A stretch of DNA of 64,000 nucleotides from Conexibacter woesei Iso977N. GTDB lineage: Bacteria; Actinomycetota; Thermoleophilia; Solirubrobacterales; Solirubrobacteraceae. Within the stretch, counting starts at the first letter, position 1. Every line of letters starts with the position of its first letter. Location of the stretch: NCBI RefSeq assembly GCF_000424625.1, contig NZ_AUKG01000002.1, positions 1,302,001 to 1,366,000 on the forward strand. The letters run 5' to 3'. Positions 51,564 to 60,536 of this stretch are shown here, in pieces. The position numbers were made by a program, and so were the translations under genes. The notes beneath the pieces are model-generated. The model ran no database searches. It saw only the letters and a program-made list of their open reading frames with translations, and was not told where the DNA came from.

Positions 51564-52505
51564 ATGGCCGCGACCGCCGCCGAGGCACCGCCCGCCGCCG
51601 CACCCGCCAAGAGGGGCGCCATCTCCGCGCGCACGCGCGCCGAGCGCAAGTTGGGGTGGATGCTCTGCGCGCCCGCCGTGATCGTGATGCTCGCGGTCAC
51701 CGCGTACCCGATCCTCTACGCGGTCTGGCTGTCGCTGCACCGCTCCGACCTGCGCTTCCCGGACAAGACCGCGTGGATCGGCCTCGACAACTACGTCACG
51801 GTCCTCAGCTCGCAGCTGTGGTGGAAGGACCTCTTCCACACGATCGTCTTGATGGTGTTCTCGGTCTCGATCGAGCTGGTGCTCGGCATGCTGCTGGCCC
51901 TGGCCATGCACCGCGCGATCTTCGGCCGGGGGCTGATCCGGACCACCGCGCTGGTGCCCTACGGCATCGTCACGGTCGTCGCCGCGTTCGCGTGGCGGCT
52001 GGCGTTCTCCAAGGCCGACGGCGGCTTCGTCCCGGTCCTCCTGGGGTTGGAGAAGGACCCGCTGATCGTCACGTGGTCGACCTACCTGGTGGCGATCCTC
52101 GCCGAGGTCTGGAAGACCACGCCGTTCATGGCCCTGCTGTTGCTCAGCGGCCTGGCGCTGGTGCCCGACGACCTGCACGAGGCGGCCAAGGTCGACGGCG
52201 CGACCGCGTGGCAGCGCTTCTGGAGGATCACGATCCCGCTGATGAGGCCGGCGATCCTCGTCGCGCTGCTGTTCCGCACGCTCGACGCGTTCCGGATCTT
52301 CGACACCGTGCAGGTGCTTTCGAATGGCTCGAACCGCTCGATCGAGACGGTCTCGCAGTTGTCCTACAACACGCTGCTGACGCGGCTGAACCTCGGGCTC
52401 GGCTCCGCGGTCTCGGTGCTCGTCTTCCTGTGCGTGCTGCTGATCGCGTTCTTCTACATCAAGTTCTTGGGGGCCAACCTGGCTCAGCAGCGGGGTGAGC
52501 GATGA
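51564..52505 (+). CDS. sugar ABC transporter permease (MalF/SugA type)
   Basis: This encodes 313 residues beginning directly after the binding-protein stop. About six membrane segments are present (first: [25 protein letters not shown]). The EAA loop that docks the ATPase reads [24 protein letters not shown] polar N-terminal extension (about 30 residues, rich in Ala and Arg) precedes the first segment. It is one half of the CUT1 channel; its stop overlaps the next permease by ATGA. Confidence 0.92.
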   Translation: MAATAAEAPPAAAPAKRGAISARTRAERKLGWMLCAPAVIVMLAVTAYPILYAVWLSLHRSDLRFPDKTAWIGLDNYVTVLSSQLWWKDLFHTIVLMVFSVSIELVLGMLLALAMHRAIFGRGLIRTTALVPYGIVTVVAAFAWRLAFSKADGGFVPVLLGLEKDPLIVTWSTYLVAILAEVWKTTPFMALLLLSGLALVPDDLHEAAKVDGATAWQRFWRITIPLMRPAILVALLFRTLDAFRIFDTVQVLSNGSNRSIETVSQLSYNTLLTRLNLGLGSAVSVLVFLCVLLIAFFYIKFLGANLAQQRGER

Positions 52506-53332
52506 GCATCGACCGCAGACGCCTGTTCGGCTGGGGCACGGCCGAGGCCGTCATCGTCGTCGCCGCGCTGTTCCCGATCATGTGGCTGATCTCGCTGTCG
52601 CTGAAGACGCCGGCGACCGTCGGCGACGGTCGGCTGATCCCGAAGGAGTGGTCGTTCGACAACTACTCCTCGATCTTCCACCAGGACATCTTCACCAAGG
52701 CCCTGCGCAACTCGATCGGGATCGCCGCGATCTCGACGGTGATCGCCGTCACGCTGGCGTCGCTGGCCGCCTACGCGATCGCGCGCCTGGACTTCCCGGG
52801 CAAGCGGCTGATCCTCGGCGCGTCGCTGACGATCGCGATGTTCCCGCCGGTCTCGATCGTCGGCCCGCTGTACGACATGTGGCGCACGCTCGGCCTCTAC
52901 GACACGTGGGCCGGCCTGATCATCCCCTACATGACGTTCACGCTGCCGCTGGCGATCTTCACGCTCAGCGCGTTCTTCCGCGAGATCCCGTGGGAGCTCG
53001 AGCAGGCGGCGCAGATGGACGGCGCGACGCCCGCGCAGGCGTTCCGCAAGGTGATCCTGCCGCTCGCCGCGCCGGGCGTGTTCACGACGGCCATCCTGGT
53101 GTTCATCTACGCCTGGAACGACTTCATCTTCGCGCTGTCGCTGACGTCGACCACGAGGGCGCAGACGGTGCCGCCGGCGATCCAGTCGTTCACCGGCGTC
53201 TCGCAGTTCACCGCGCCGACCGGCGCGATCGCGGCGGCGGCGATCATCGTGACCATCCCGATCGTGATCATGGTCCTGTTCTTCCAACGGCGGATCGTCG
53301 CGGGCCTCACGGCCGGCGCGGTCAAGGGCTGA
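52502..53332 (+). CDS. sugar ABC transporter permease (MalG/SugB type)
   Basis: This encodes 276 residues with about six membrane segments and the EAA loop [24 protein letters not shown]. The N-terminus [20 protein letters not shown] is the usual short cytoplasmic start. It pairs with the preceding permease as the second half of the channel. The ATPase gene follows after 15 bases. Confidence 0.92.
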   Translation: MSIDRRRLFGWGTAEAVIVVAALFPIMWLISLSLKTPATVGDGRLIPKEWSFDNYSSIFHQDIFTKALRNSIGIAAISTVIAVTLASLAAYAIARLDFPGKRLILGASLTIAMFPPVSIVGPLYDMWRTLGLYDTWAGLIIPYMTFTLPLAIFTLSAFFREIPWELEQAAQMDGATPAQAFRKVILPLAAPGVFTTAILVFIYAWNDFIFALSLTSTTRAQTVPPAIQSFTGVSQFTAPTGAIAAAAIIVTIPIVIMVLFFQRRIVAGLTAGAVKG

Positions 53333-53347
53333 GGAGGCCCACTCCCC

Positions 53348-54577
53348 ATGGCCGGCATCAAGCTCGAGGACATCACCAAGCGCTACGACGACGGCTTCGA
53401 GGCCGTCAAGCAGCTCAGCCTGGACATCGCCGACGGCGAGTTCCTGATCCTGGTCGGGCCGTCGGGCTGCGGCAAGTCGACGGCGCTGCGGATGGTCGCG
53501 GGGCTCGAGGACATCACCTCGGGCGACCTCATCATCGACGGCGAGGTCGTCAACGACCGCGCGCCCAAGGACCGCGACATCGCGATGGTGTTCCAGTCCT
53601 ACGCGTTGTACCCGCACATGACCGTGGGCGAGAACATGGCCTTCCCGCTGCGGCTGGCGAAGGTCGACGACGAGGAGGTCAAGCGCCGGGTGGGGGAGGC
53701 CGCGAGGATCCTCGACCTCGAGCAGCACCTCAACCGCAAGCCGGCCAACCTGTCCGGCGGCCAGCGCCAGCGCGTGGCGATGGGGCGCGCGATCGTGCGC
53801 AACCCGAAGGTCTTCCTGATGGACGAGCCGCTGAGCAACCTCGACGCGAAGCTGCGCGTGCAGATGCGCGCGGAGGTCTCGCGGATCCAGTCGCGGCTGG
53901 ACACGACGACGATCTACGTGACGCACGACCAGACCGAGGCGATGACGCTCGGCGACCGCGTCGCGGTCATGCGCGCGGGCCTGCTGCAGCAGGTCGACAC
54001 GCCCAGGAACCTCTACGAGCGCCCCGACAACCTGTTCGTCGCGGGCTTCATGGGGTCGCCGTCGATGAACTTCTTCGGCGGCCGCCTCGAGGGCGACACG
54101 CTGAAGCTGCCGTTCGCCGATGTCCCCCTGAGCGCCGAGCAGAAGCGCGCGGCGTCGGGCGCGAGCAGCGGCGACCTGATCGTCGGCATCCGGCCCGAGC
54201 ACTTCGAGGACGCGACGCTGATCGGCGAGCAGCAGGAGCACGGCGTGACGTTCGAGGCGCCGGTCGACGTCACCGAGTCGATGGGCAGCGAGGTGTACGC
54301 CTACTTCACCTACGAGGGCGACGACGTCAGCCACGACGAGCTGCGCGACCTCGCCGACGACGCGGGCGCGGGCGAGCTGCCCGACGCCAGCGGCCGCGCG
54401 ACCGCGCGGCTGGACGCCGAGACGAGGGTGACCGACGGCACCCGCGCGAAGCTGTGGGTCGACACGTCGCGGCTGCACTTCTTCGACGCCGAGAAGGGCC
54501 ACGCGCTGCGGGTCGACGACGCGGGCGCGCCCGCCACGTCCACCACGACCGCGCCGGAGCCCGAGCCCGCCGCCTAG
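53348..54577 (+). CDS. sugar ABC transporter ATPase (MsmK/UgpC type)
   Basis: This encodes 409 residues. The nucleotide-binding domain has Walker A VGPSGCGKSTALRMVAG, Q-loop VFQSYALYPHMTVGENM, signature NLSGGQRQRVAMGRAI, Walker B KVFLMDEPLSNLDAKL and the H-loop VTHDQTEAM. The C-terminal regulatory TOBE-type domain (about 240-390) carries an unusual acidic insertion (EGDDVSHDELRDLADDAGAG). Having its own ATPase makes this four-gene sugar operon self-contained. The stop overlaps the next gene's stop as CTAG. Confidence 0.93.
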   Translation: MAGIKLEDITKRYDDGFEAVKQLSLDIADGEFLILVGPSGCGKSTALRMVAGLEDITSGDLIIDGEVVNDRAPKDRDIAMVFQSYALYPHMTVGENMAFPLRLAKVDDEEVKRRVGEAARILDLEQHLNRKPANLSGGQRQRVAMGRAIVRNPKVFLMDEPLSNLDAKLRVQMRAEVSRIQSRLDTTTIYVTHDQTEAMTLGDRVAVMRAGLLQQVDTPRNLYERPDNLFVAGFMGSPSMNFFGGRLEGDTLKLPFADVPLSAEQKRAASGASSGDLIVGIRPEHFEDATLIGEQQEHGVTFEAPVDVTESMGSEVYAYFTYEGDDVSHDELRDLADDAGAGELPDASGRATARLDAETRVTDGTRAKLWVDTSRLHFFDAEKGHALRVDDAGAPATSTTTAPEPEPAA

Positions 54578-55419
54578 CCCGCGGCGAACGACGCGTCGCC
54601 GACGACCGCGAGCAGCTTCAGCCGCTCGGCGGCGTCGCTGCCCGGCGCCGCGGTGAAGACGACGAGGCACTCGGTGAGGTTCTCGGCGGTCAGGACCTGG
54701 CAGTCGAGCGCCATCGTCCCGACCGTCGGGTGGACGATCGTCTTGCGCTGACCGGAGCGGACCGCGACCTCGTGCTCGGCCCACAGCGCGGCGAACTCGG
54801 GCGAGGACGCCAGCAGCGCGTCGACCAGCGCGCGCGCCTCGGCGTCGTCGGGCGCGCGGCCCACTACCGCACGCAGGTTGGCCACGTAGGAGCGCGAGAG
54901 CGCGGCGTGCTCGCCGGGCGCATGGCGCTCGCGGTCCTGGCCGCGGCCGGTGAACCAGCGGTGGACGAGCGCGCGGTCCAACCCGGTGTACGTGGTCTGG
55001 TCACCCAGCAGCGCGACCGCCAGCGGGTTCTGGACGAGCGTCATGCCGAGGTCGTTGGTGATCTGCGCCGGGGTCGCGTCGAGCTGGCCGAGGATCCGCA
55101 GCAGCGCGGGGGACGGGTGGTCGGTCCGGAACGCGCGCGGCGGCGCGGTGTGGCTGGCGAGGCGGTAGAGGTGGTCGCGCTCGTCGGGCGTGAGGCGCAG
55201 CGCGCGTGCGAGCGCGGCGGCCGTCGCCTCCGAGGGCCGGTTGCCGCGGCGCTGCTCGAGGCGCGTGTAGAAGTCGGTCGACATGTGCGCCAGCCCCGCG
55301 ACCTCCTCGCGGCGCAGGCCGCTGGTCCGGCGCCGCTGCCCGGGTGGCAGCCCGACGTCGTCGGGGGTGAGCGCCGCGCGGCGGCGGCGCAGGAAGTCCG
55401 CGAGCGCGTCCTGGTCCAT
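54574..55419 (-). CDS. XRE-type regulator with MmyB-like ligand domain
   Basis: This encodes 281 residues from ATG 55419 (MDQDALADFLRRRRAALTPDDVG). The N-terminal helix-turn-helix (RTSGLRREEVAGLAHMSTDF then YTRLEQRRGNRPSEATAAAL) is followed by the MmyB-like PAS-type domain (about 110-270; TNDLGMTLVQNPLAVALLG, WFTGRGQDRERHAPGEHA, VHPTVGTMALDCQVL). This family commonly represses a divergent dehydrogenase gene, and a divergent SDR gene lies 94 bases away. TAGCAT lies 10 bases before the ATG. Confidence 0.92.
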   Translation of the reverse strand: MDQDALADFLRRRRAALTPDDVGLPPGQRRRTSGLRREEVAGLAHMSTDFYTRLEQRRGNRPSEATAAALARALRLTPDERDHLYRLASHTAPPRAFRTDHPSPALLRILGQLDATPAQITNDLGMTLVQNPLAVALLGDQTTYTGLDRALVHRWFTGRGQDRERHAPGEHAALSRSYVANLRAVVGRAPDDAEARALVDALLASSPEFAALWAEHEVAVRSGQRKTIVHPTVGTMALDCQVLTAENLTECLVVFTAAPGSDAAERLKLLAVVGDASFAAG

Positions 55420-55429
55420 CGCCCACACG

Positions 55430-55435
55430 ATGCTA
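55430..55435 (-). promoter_or_regulatory. -10 element of the MmyB-type regulator gene
   Basis: TAGCAT on the minus strand lies 10 bases before ATG 55419. Confidence 0.35.
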
Positions 55436-55455
55436 CGACGGCGGGCGCGCATCCA

Positions 55456-55470
55456 GGGACAGCTTGTCCC
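55456..55470. promoter_or_regulatory. palindromic operator between regulator and SDR genes
   Basis: GGGACA-GCT-TGTCCC is a perfect 15-base palindrome midway in the 94-base divergent gap (36 bases from the regulator start, 43 from the SDR start). It is the natural binding site for the adjacent XRE/MmyB-type regulator. Confidence 0.65.
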
Positions 55471-55513
55471 CCGACGAGCCCGCCTCTTTTGCGCGCGGCG
55501 CGCGGGGAGCAGC

Positions 55514-56287
55514 ATGATCGACATGACCTCGACTCCCCGCATCGCCCTGATCACCGGCGGCAACCGCGGCATCGGCCGCTCGGCCGCGCTGCACCTCGCG
55601 GACGCCGGCAGCGGCGTCGTCATCACCTACAACTCGCATGCCGACGAGGCCGAGCAGGTCGTCGCCGAGCTGCGTGAGCGTGGGGTGGCGGCCGCCGCGC
55701 TGCAGCTGCACCAGGGCGACGTCGCCGCGTTCCCGGCGTTCGCGCAGCAGCTCGACGCGACGCTGCGCGAGACCTTCGGCCGCGACGACTTCGACCACCT
55801 CGTCCTCAACGGCGGCTTCTCGCGCGGCGGCAACATCGCGACGATCACGACCGAGGACTTCGACGACCTCGTCGACGTCCACCTCAAGGGCCCGCTGTTC
55901 CTCACCAAGGAGCTGGCGCCCCGGATCGCCGACGGCGGCGCGATCGTCACGCTGTCGAGCGGCCTCGCCCGCTTCACGTTCCCGGAGCGCATGATGTACG
56001 GGTCGGTCAAGGGCGCGGTCGAGGTGCTGACCCGCTACCTCGCCGCCGAGCTCGGCCCGCGCGGCATCCGCGTCAACTGCGTCGCACCTGGCGCCGTCGC
56101 CACCGACTTCTCCGGCGGCATGGTCCGCGACACGCCCGCCGCGCAGGAGTCGCTGGCGGCGGCCGCCGCGCTCGGCCGCCACGCGGTCGCCGACGACATC
56201 GGCCCCGTCATCGCCTCGCTGCTCTCCGACGCCAACCACTGGGTCACCGGCCAGCGCATCGAGGCCTCCGGCGGCGTCCACCTCTAG
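55514..56287 (+). CDS. short-chain dehydrogenase/reductase
   Basis: This 257-residue classical SDR has the NAD(P) motif ITGGNRGIGRSAALHLADAG, NGGFSRGG in the NNAG position, the catalytic serine in VTLSSGLARF, the YxxxK pair in MMYGSVKGAVEVL, and the C-terminal substrate part (RGIRVNCVAPGAVATDFSGG). Basic residues after the glycine motif are few, so the cofactor preference is open. ATG 55514 is used; ATG 55523 is possible. It is probably controlled by the divergent MmyB-type regulator and may reduce a small carbonyl compound. Confidence 0.9.
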   Translation: MIDMTSTPRIALITGGNRGIGRSAALHLADAGSGVVITYNSHADEAEQVVAELRERGVAAAALQLHQGDVAAFPAFAQQLDATLRETFGRDDFDHLVLNGGFSRGGNIATITTEDFDDLVDVHLKGPLFLTKELAPRIADGGAIVTLSSGLARFTFPERMMYGSVKGAVEVLTRYLAAELGPRGIRVNCVAPGAVATDFSGGMVRDTPAAQESLAAAAALGRHAVADDIGPVIASLLSDANHWVTGQRIEASGGVHL

Positions 56288-56294
56288 GGGATGG

Positions 56295-57098
56295 TCAGAG
56301 CCCGCGCTGGCGCTTGTAGCGCTCGGCGGCGGCGTTCATGTAGGCGTCGGTCTCGGTCGCCGCGCCCTCGAGGAGGCCTGCGTCCCGGAGCAGCGTCACG
56401 ACCGGGACGTACTCCTCCTCGTACCAGCGGCGTGCCAGCTCGCGGCGGTCGATCAGCTCGCCGTGCTCCTGCGACCAGCGCCAGCCCCAGCCCTCGACGC
56501 CCTCGGCCAGCGCGGCGAAGGCCCACGGGTCGCTGGGCCGGACACGGCCACGCGCGGAGGCGGGCAGCGGGACGCGCTCCAGGAACACGCGCTCGTGGCT
56601 CTTCAGCGGCAGGTCGCCGCGCAGCAGGTCGCGGCCGGCGCCGACCTTCGTGACGACCTCGGTCACGCGCGCCTCGATGTCGTCGTGGCCGAGCGCCCTC
56701 GCGACGCTGACGCGGTGGTGGCCGTCCTTGACGAAGTAGGCCTCGCCGACCTTGTAGAGGTCGACCGGCGGCATCGCCTTCCCGCGCCGCATCGCCTCGG
56801 CGATGCCCTCCCAGCGCCGGCGCACCGCGGGCGTCGTCGGCCGGAAGCGCCGGTCGAACCCCTGCAGGCGGTCGACGGTCCCGACGATCGCGTCCAGCGG
56901 GACGACCTGCAACCCGGCGTCGCGCTCCTGCACCCGCCCGAGCGCGGCGACGACCTCGTCGAAGGGCAGGATGTGGTCGACGTCGCTCGGATCGCGCCGC
57001 AGCCAGCGCACCAATCGCGCCAGCGCCACCCGCCGTCGCGCACGCAGGAAGTCGTCCTGCGCGTCGGCTCCCGCCAGTCCGGTGCTCCGTGGAGGCAC
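56295..57098 (-). CDS. ParB-like domain protein of unknown function
   Basis: This encodes 267 residues from GTG 57098, chosen because TACCTT lies 6 bases upstream; longer frames have no support. The middle (about 75-160) has a ParB/Srx-type nuclease-fold pattern: VVPLDAIVGTVDR, MPPVDLYKVGEAYFVKDGHHRVSVARALGHDDIEARV, with the GHHR box typical of ParB N-terminal domains. No HTH of true ParB follows. Instead there is a tryptophan-rich C-terminal domain (EGVEGWGWRWSQEHGELIDRRELARRWYEEEYVPVV). It is not near parA or the origin, so a chromosome-segregation role is unlikely; it may be a nucleotide-binding or DNA-modifying relative. Confidence 0.75.
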   Translation of the reverse strand: MPPRSTGLAGADAQDDFLRARRRVALARLVRWLRRDPSDVDHILPFDEVVAALGRVQERDAGLQVVPLDAIVGTVDRLQGFDRRFRPTTPAVRRRWEGIAEAMRRGKAMPPVDLYKVGEAYFVKDGHHRVSVARALGHDDIEARVTEVVTKVGAGRDLLRGDLPLKSHERVFLERVPLPASARGRVRPSDPWAFAALAEGVEGWGWRWSQEHGELIDRRELARRWYEEEYVPVVTLLRDAGLLEGAATETDAYMNAAAERYKRQRGL

Positions 57099-57104
57099 GC
57101 CCGC

Positions 57105-57110
57105 AAGGTA
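57105..57110 (-). promoter_or_regulatory. -10 element, leaderless type
   Basis: TACCTT on the minus strand lies 6 bases before GTG 57098. Confidence 0.4.
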
Positions 57111-57204
57111 CTCCTGGTCGGAACTTGCGCTCCACCGTGGCGAGAACGTGTGCCGGAACGGACAACACGCCCGACGAACTGGTGCCCCGGAGTCGGAAAG
57201 CGCG

Positions 57205-57234
57205 TTGACTGCGTACGCCAAACGGGCCTAGGGT
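57205..57234 (+). promoter_or_regulatory. promoter of the polyamine-type ABC operon
   Basis: TTGACT (57205-57210), an 18-base spacer and TAGGGT (57229-57234) form a near-consensus housekeeping promoter. Unlike most genes here, this operon has a true leader of about 55 bases. Confidence 0.65.
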
Positions 57235-57257
57235 TGCGCTCGCCGGTGAAGTGACAT

Positions 57258-57275
57258 GCGACGCACCTGCGTCGC
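57258..57275. promoter_or_regulatory. perfect inverted repeat in the leader of the polyamine-type operon
   Basis: GCGACGCA-CC-TGCGTCGC is an 8-bp perfect inverted repeat about 20 bases after the predicted transcription start and 22 bases before the ATG. It could be a repressor operator or an mRNA hairpin controlling access to the ribosome site GAGGAGG. Confidence 0.55.
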
Positions 57276-57297
57276 GGGGCCAATTGAGGAGGGCCAC

Positions 57298-58449
57298 ATG
57301 GAGGGGACACCGACAGCAGCGCCGGAAGGCGCGCGCGTCGACGCGACCGCGTCGTCCGAAGCTGACATCCACCTGGAGGGCGTCACCAAGCGCTTCGGCG
57401 ATGCCGTGGCCGTCGACGACCTGACGTTGTCGATCGAGCGCGGCGCGTTCTACGCCTTGCTCGGCCCGTCGGGCTGTGGCAAGACCACCACCTTGCGCAT
57501 GATCGGCGGGTTCGAGGACCCGACCGCGGGCGTCGTCTACCTCGGCGGCCAGGCGGTGCAGGACCTGCCGCCCTACAAGCGCGACGTCAACACCGTGTTC
57601 CAGTCCTACGCGCTGTTCCCGCACCTCACGGTCGAGAAGAACGTGGCCTTCGGCCTGGAGCGCAAGAAGGTCTCGAAGTCCGAGACGACCACGCGCGTCG
57701 GCGAGGCGCTGGAGATGGTCCAGCTCGGCCAGCTGGCCAAGCGCAAGCCCGGCCAGCTCTCCGGCGGCCAGGCCCAGCGCGTCGCGCTGGCCCGCGCGCT
57801 CGTCAACCGCCCGCGCGCGCTGCTGCTCGACGAGCCGCTCGGCGCGCTCGACCTGCGCCTGCGCAAGCAGCTCCAGATCGAGCTCAAGCGGATCCAGCGC
57901 GACGTCGGGATCACCTTCGTGCACGTGACCCACGATCAGGAGGAGGCCATGTCGATGGCCGACACGATCGCGGTCATGAACAGGGGCAAGATCGAGCAGG
58001 CCGGCACGGCCGAGGACCTCTACGAGCGCCCGGTGACCGCGTTCGTCGCCAACTTCCTCGGCGTCTCCAACCTCGTCGACGGCAAGGTGCTGGAGCGCGG
58101 GACCGAGATCGCCCGCGTCGAGACGCCCGACGGCACCGTGTCCGTCCCGTGCTCGCGGATGTCCGAGACGCCCGGCGAGCAGGTCCGGATCGGCGTCCGT
58201 CCTGAGAAGATCGAGCTGGTCCCGGCCAGCGCCGGCGTGCCCGCGGGCCGCAACGCGCTGCGCGGCACGATCAGCGTCGCCTCGTTCCTGGGCACGCAGA
58301 TCCAGTACCTCGTGACCGCCCCCGGCGGCGAGGAGCTGACGGTGATCTCGCCCAACCGCGACGGCGCGCACCCGAGCCTCGGCGCCGGCCAGGAGGTCCT
58401 CCTGACCTGGGATCCGCAGCACACGTTCGTCGTGGCGCGCGATGCCTGA
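57298..58449 (+). CDS. potA: polyamine-type ABC transporter ATPase
   Basis: This encodes 383 residues; ATG 57298 follows TTGAGGAGGGCC, a good ribosome site, and an upstream GTG/ATG frame is rejected. Walker A is LLGPSGCGKTTTLRMIGG, Q-loop VFQSYALFPHLTVEKNVAFGL, signature QLSGGQAQRVALARAL, Walker B LLLDEPLGALDLRL, and the H-loop HVTHDQEEAMSMAD. The C-terminal TOBE domain (about 290-383) is standard. The order ATPase, binding protein and two permeases is that of spermidine/putrescine importers. Actual substrate specificity within this family varies. Confidence 0.9.
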   Translation: MEGTPTAAPEGARVDATASSEADIHLEGVTKRFGDAVAVDDLTLSIERGAFYALLGPSGCGKTTTLRMIGGFEDPTAGVVYLGGQAVQDLPPYKRDVNTVFQSYALFPHLTVEKNVAFGLERKKVSKSETTTRVGEALEMVQLGQLAKRKPGQLSGGQAQRVALARALVNRPRALLLDEPLGALDLRLRKQLQIELKRIQRDVGITFVHVTHDQEEAMSMADTIAVMNRGKIEQAGTAEDLYERPVTAFVANFLGVSNLVDGKVLERGTEIARVETPDGTVSVPCSRMSETPGEQVRIGVRPEKIELVPASAGVPAGRNALRGTISVASFLGTQIQYLVTAPGGEELTVISPNRDGAHPSLGAGQEVLLTWDPQHTFVVARDA

Positions 58450-59659
58450 GCGCCCCGACGTCGAGCGGGCGCTGGAGCGCCTGCTCTTCGACAAGCGGAA
58501 CGACGGCATGAACCGGCGGCGCTTCATCGGCCGCGGCGGCGCGATGGCGCTGGGCATGACCGCGCTGGGCAGCGCGCTCGCCGGCTGCTCGATCGAGGGC
58601 GAGGCCGCCCACCAGGTCAACGTCAAGAAGAACGTCACGGTCAACCACCCCAAGGCGCCGATCGACGGCATGCGCTGGGCGAACTGGCCGTTGTACATCG
58701 ACAAGCACTCGTTGAAGACCTTCGACAGGAGGTACGACACGAAGGTCGACTACGTCGAGGAGATCAACGACAACTTCGAGTTCTTCGGCAAGGTCCGCCA
58801 GCAGCTGGCCCAGGGCCAGAACATCGGCCGCGACATCGTCACGCTGACCGACTACATGGCGGCCCGCTGGGTGCGCGACGGCTACGTCGAGCCGATCGAC
58901 AAGCGCAACGTCCCCAACATCAAGAACCTGGTCTCGAACCTCAAGACCATCAACTACGACCCGAACCGCGACTACACGATGCCGTGGCAGTCGGGCGGCA
59001 CGGGCATCGGCTACAACCCCAAGAAGACCGGCCGTAGGCTGGAGAGCGTCAACGACCTCTTCGACCCGGCCTTCAAGGGCCGCGTGACGTTCCTGCAGGA
59101 GCCCTACGACGCGGCCTGCCTGGTCGCGCTGGGCATGGGCATCGACGCGTCGAAGGCCACGATCGACGAGATCCTGAAGGCCATCGACAAGATCGGCGCG
59201 GCCAAGAACGCCGGCCAGATCCGGCGCTTCACCGGCAACGACTACACGACCGACCTCGCCAAGGGCAACGTCTGGGTCGCGATGGCCTACTCGGGCGACC
59301 TCGTCCAGCTGAAGGCCGACAACCCCGACCTGGAGTTCATCTTCCCCAAGGAGGGCGCCATGTTGTTCACCGACAACATGATGATGCCCAAGCACCTCTC
59401 GCACCCCTACGGCGCGGAGCTGTTGATGAACTACTACTACGAGCCGGAGGTCGCGGCCAAGGTGGCGGACTACGTCAACTACATCAGCCCGGTGGAGGGC
59501 GCCAAGGAGGCGCTGCTCAAGTTCGACCCCGAGGTGGCCAACAACCCGCTGATCTTCCCGCCCGACGACGTCAGGAAGCGGCTGTACCCCTACCCGAACC
59601 TGTCGCCCGCCGACGAGCGCACGATGCAGAACGCCATGGCGAACGTGACGGGGGCCTGA
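58442..59659 (+). CDS. polyamine-type ABC transporter substrate-binding lipoprotein
   Basis: This encodes 405 residues. The N-terminus carries a twin-arginine motif (MNRRRFIGRGG at about 23) and a lipobox (ALAGC at about 49), so it is predicted to be exported folded by Tat and lipidated. The 22 residues before the motif (MPERPDVERALERLLFDKRN) make an unusually long n-region; the internal ATG at 58508 may be the real start. The PotD-like fold shows RWANWPLYIDK, VDYVEEINDNFEFFGKV and PWQSGGTGIGYNPKK. Its first codons overlap the potA stop. Confidence 0.9.
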   Translation: MPERPDVERALERLLFDKRNDGMNRRRFIGRGGAMALGMTALGSALAGCSIEGEAAHQVNVKKNVTVNHPKAPIDGMRWANWPLYIDKHSLKTFDRRYDTKVDYVEEINDNFEFFGKVRQQLAQGQNIGRDIVTLTDYMAARWVRDGYVEPIDKRNVPNIKNLVSNLKTINYDPNRDYTMPWQSGGTGIGYNPKKTGRRLESVNDLFDPAFKGRVTFLQEPYDAACLVALGMGIDASKATIDEILKAIDKIGAAKNAGQIRRFTGNDYTTDLAKGNVWVAMAYSGDLVQLKADNPDLEFIFPKEGAMLFTDNMMMPKHLSHPYGAELLMNYYYEPEVAAKVADYVNYISPVEGAKEALLKFDPEVANNPLIFPPDDVRKRLYPYPNLSPADERTMQNAMANVTGA

Positions 59660-59663
59660 TCCG

Positions 59664-60536
59664 ATGCTGCGACTGAGCCTCAAGACCCGCCGCACGCTGC
59701 TGCCCTACCTGTTCCTCGGGCCGGGCCTGCTGTGGCTGATCGTCTTCTACCTCGTCCCCCTGATCAACCAGGGCGGCGTGTCGCTGATGACCGGCAACCC
59801 GGAGGACGGGTACACGCTGACGTGGCACTTCGCCACCTACACCAACGCGATCTCGGACTACTCGACGCAGTTCGGGCGCTCGGTGCTGTTCTCGGGGATC
59901 GCGACGATCGCCTGCCTGGTCATCGGCTTCCCGCTCGCGTACTTCATCGCCTACAAGGCGGGCAAGTACAAGAACTTCATGTTGCTGCTGACGGTCCTGC
60001 CGTTCTTCACGTCCTACGTGCTGCGGACGGTCTCCTGGCAGCTGATCCTCAACGACAACGGCTGGGTCGTCCACCGCTTCCAGGACGTCGGGCTGCTGGG
60101 CAGCAACGGCCACCTGCTGGCGACCAACCTCGCCGTGATCGCAGGCATCACCTACAACTTCCTGCCGTTCATGGTGCTGCCGCTCTACGTGACGCTGGAA
60201 CGGCTCGACCGCCGGTTCATCGAGGCGGCGACCGACCTGTACGCCTCGCGCGCCACCGCGTTCCGGAAGGTGACCGTGCCGCTCGCGCTGCCGGGCATCT
60301 TCGCCGGCTCGCTGCTGACGTTCATCCCGGCGTGCGGTGACTTCATCAACGCCGCGCTGCTCGGGACGCCCAAGCAGTACATGATCGGCAACGTCATCCA
60401 GGCCAAGTTCCTCAACATCCTGGACTACCCGACGGCGGCCGCGCTGTCGTTCATCCTGATGACGGCGATCCTGGTCGGGATCCTGATCTACGCCCGCCTG
60501 CTCGGGACCAAGTCGCTCACGGAGGCTGCTGCCTAA
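59664..60536 (+). CDS. potB: polyamine-type ABC transporter permease 1
   Basis: This encodes 290 residues with about six membrane segments (first: YLFLGPGLLWLIVFYLVPLI). The EAA loop is EAATDLYASRATAFRKVTVPLALPGIF. YTNAISDYSTQFGRSVLFSG and SYVLRTVSWQLIL match PotB-type permeases. It starts 4 bases after the binding-protein stop and abuts the next permease (TAAATG), so all four genes are one operon. Confidence 0.9.
   Translation: MLRLSLKTRRTLLPYLFLGPGLLWLIVFYLVPLINQGGVSLMTGNPEDGYTLTWHFATYTNAISDYSTQFGRSVLFSGIATIACLVIGFPLAYFIAYKAGKYKNFMLLLTVLPFFTSYVLRTVSWQLILNDNGWVVHRFQDVGLLGSNGHLLATNLAVIAGITYNFLPFMVLPLYVTLERLDRRFIEAATDLYASRATAFRKVTVPLALPGIFAGSLLTFIPACGDFINAALLGTPKQYMIGNVIQAKFLNILDYPTAAALSFILMTAILVGILIYARLLGTKSLTEAAA

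Noticed and set aside
52495-55677. A 1060-codon plus-strand frame across the sugar permease and ATPase genes
   Set aside because: It is an out-of-frame shadow of clearly recognisable ABC transporter genes.
56295-57098. Chromosome-partition ParB
   Set aside because: Only the N-terminal ParB-like fold is suggested; the central HTH and a neighbouring parA or parS are missing.
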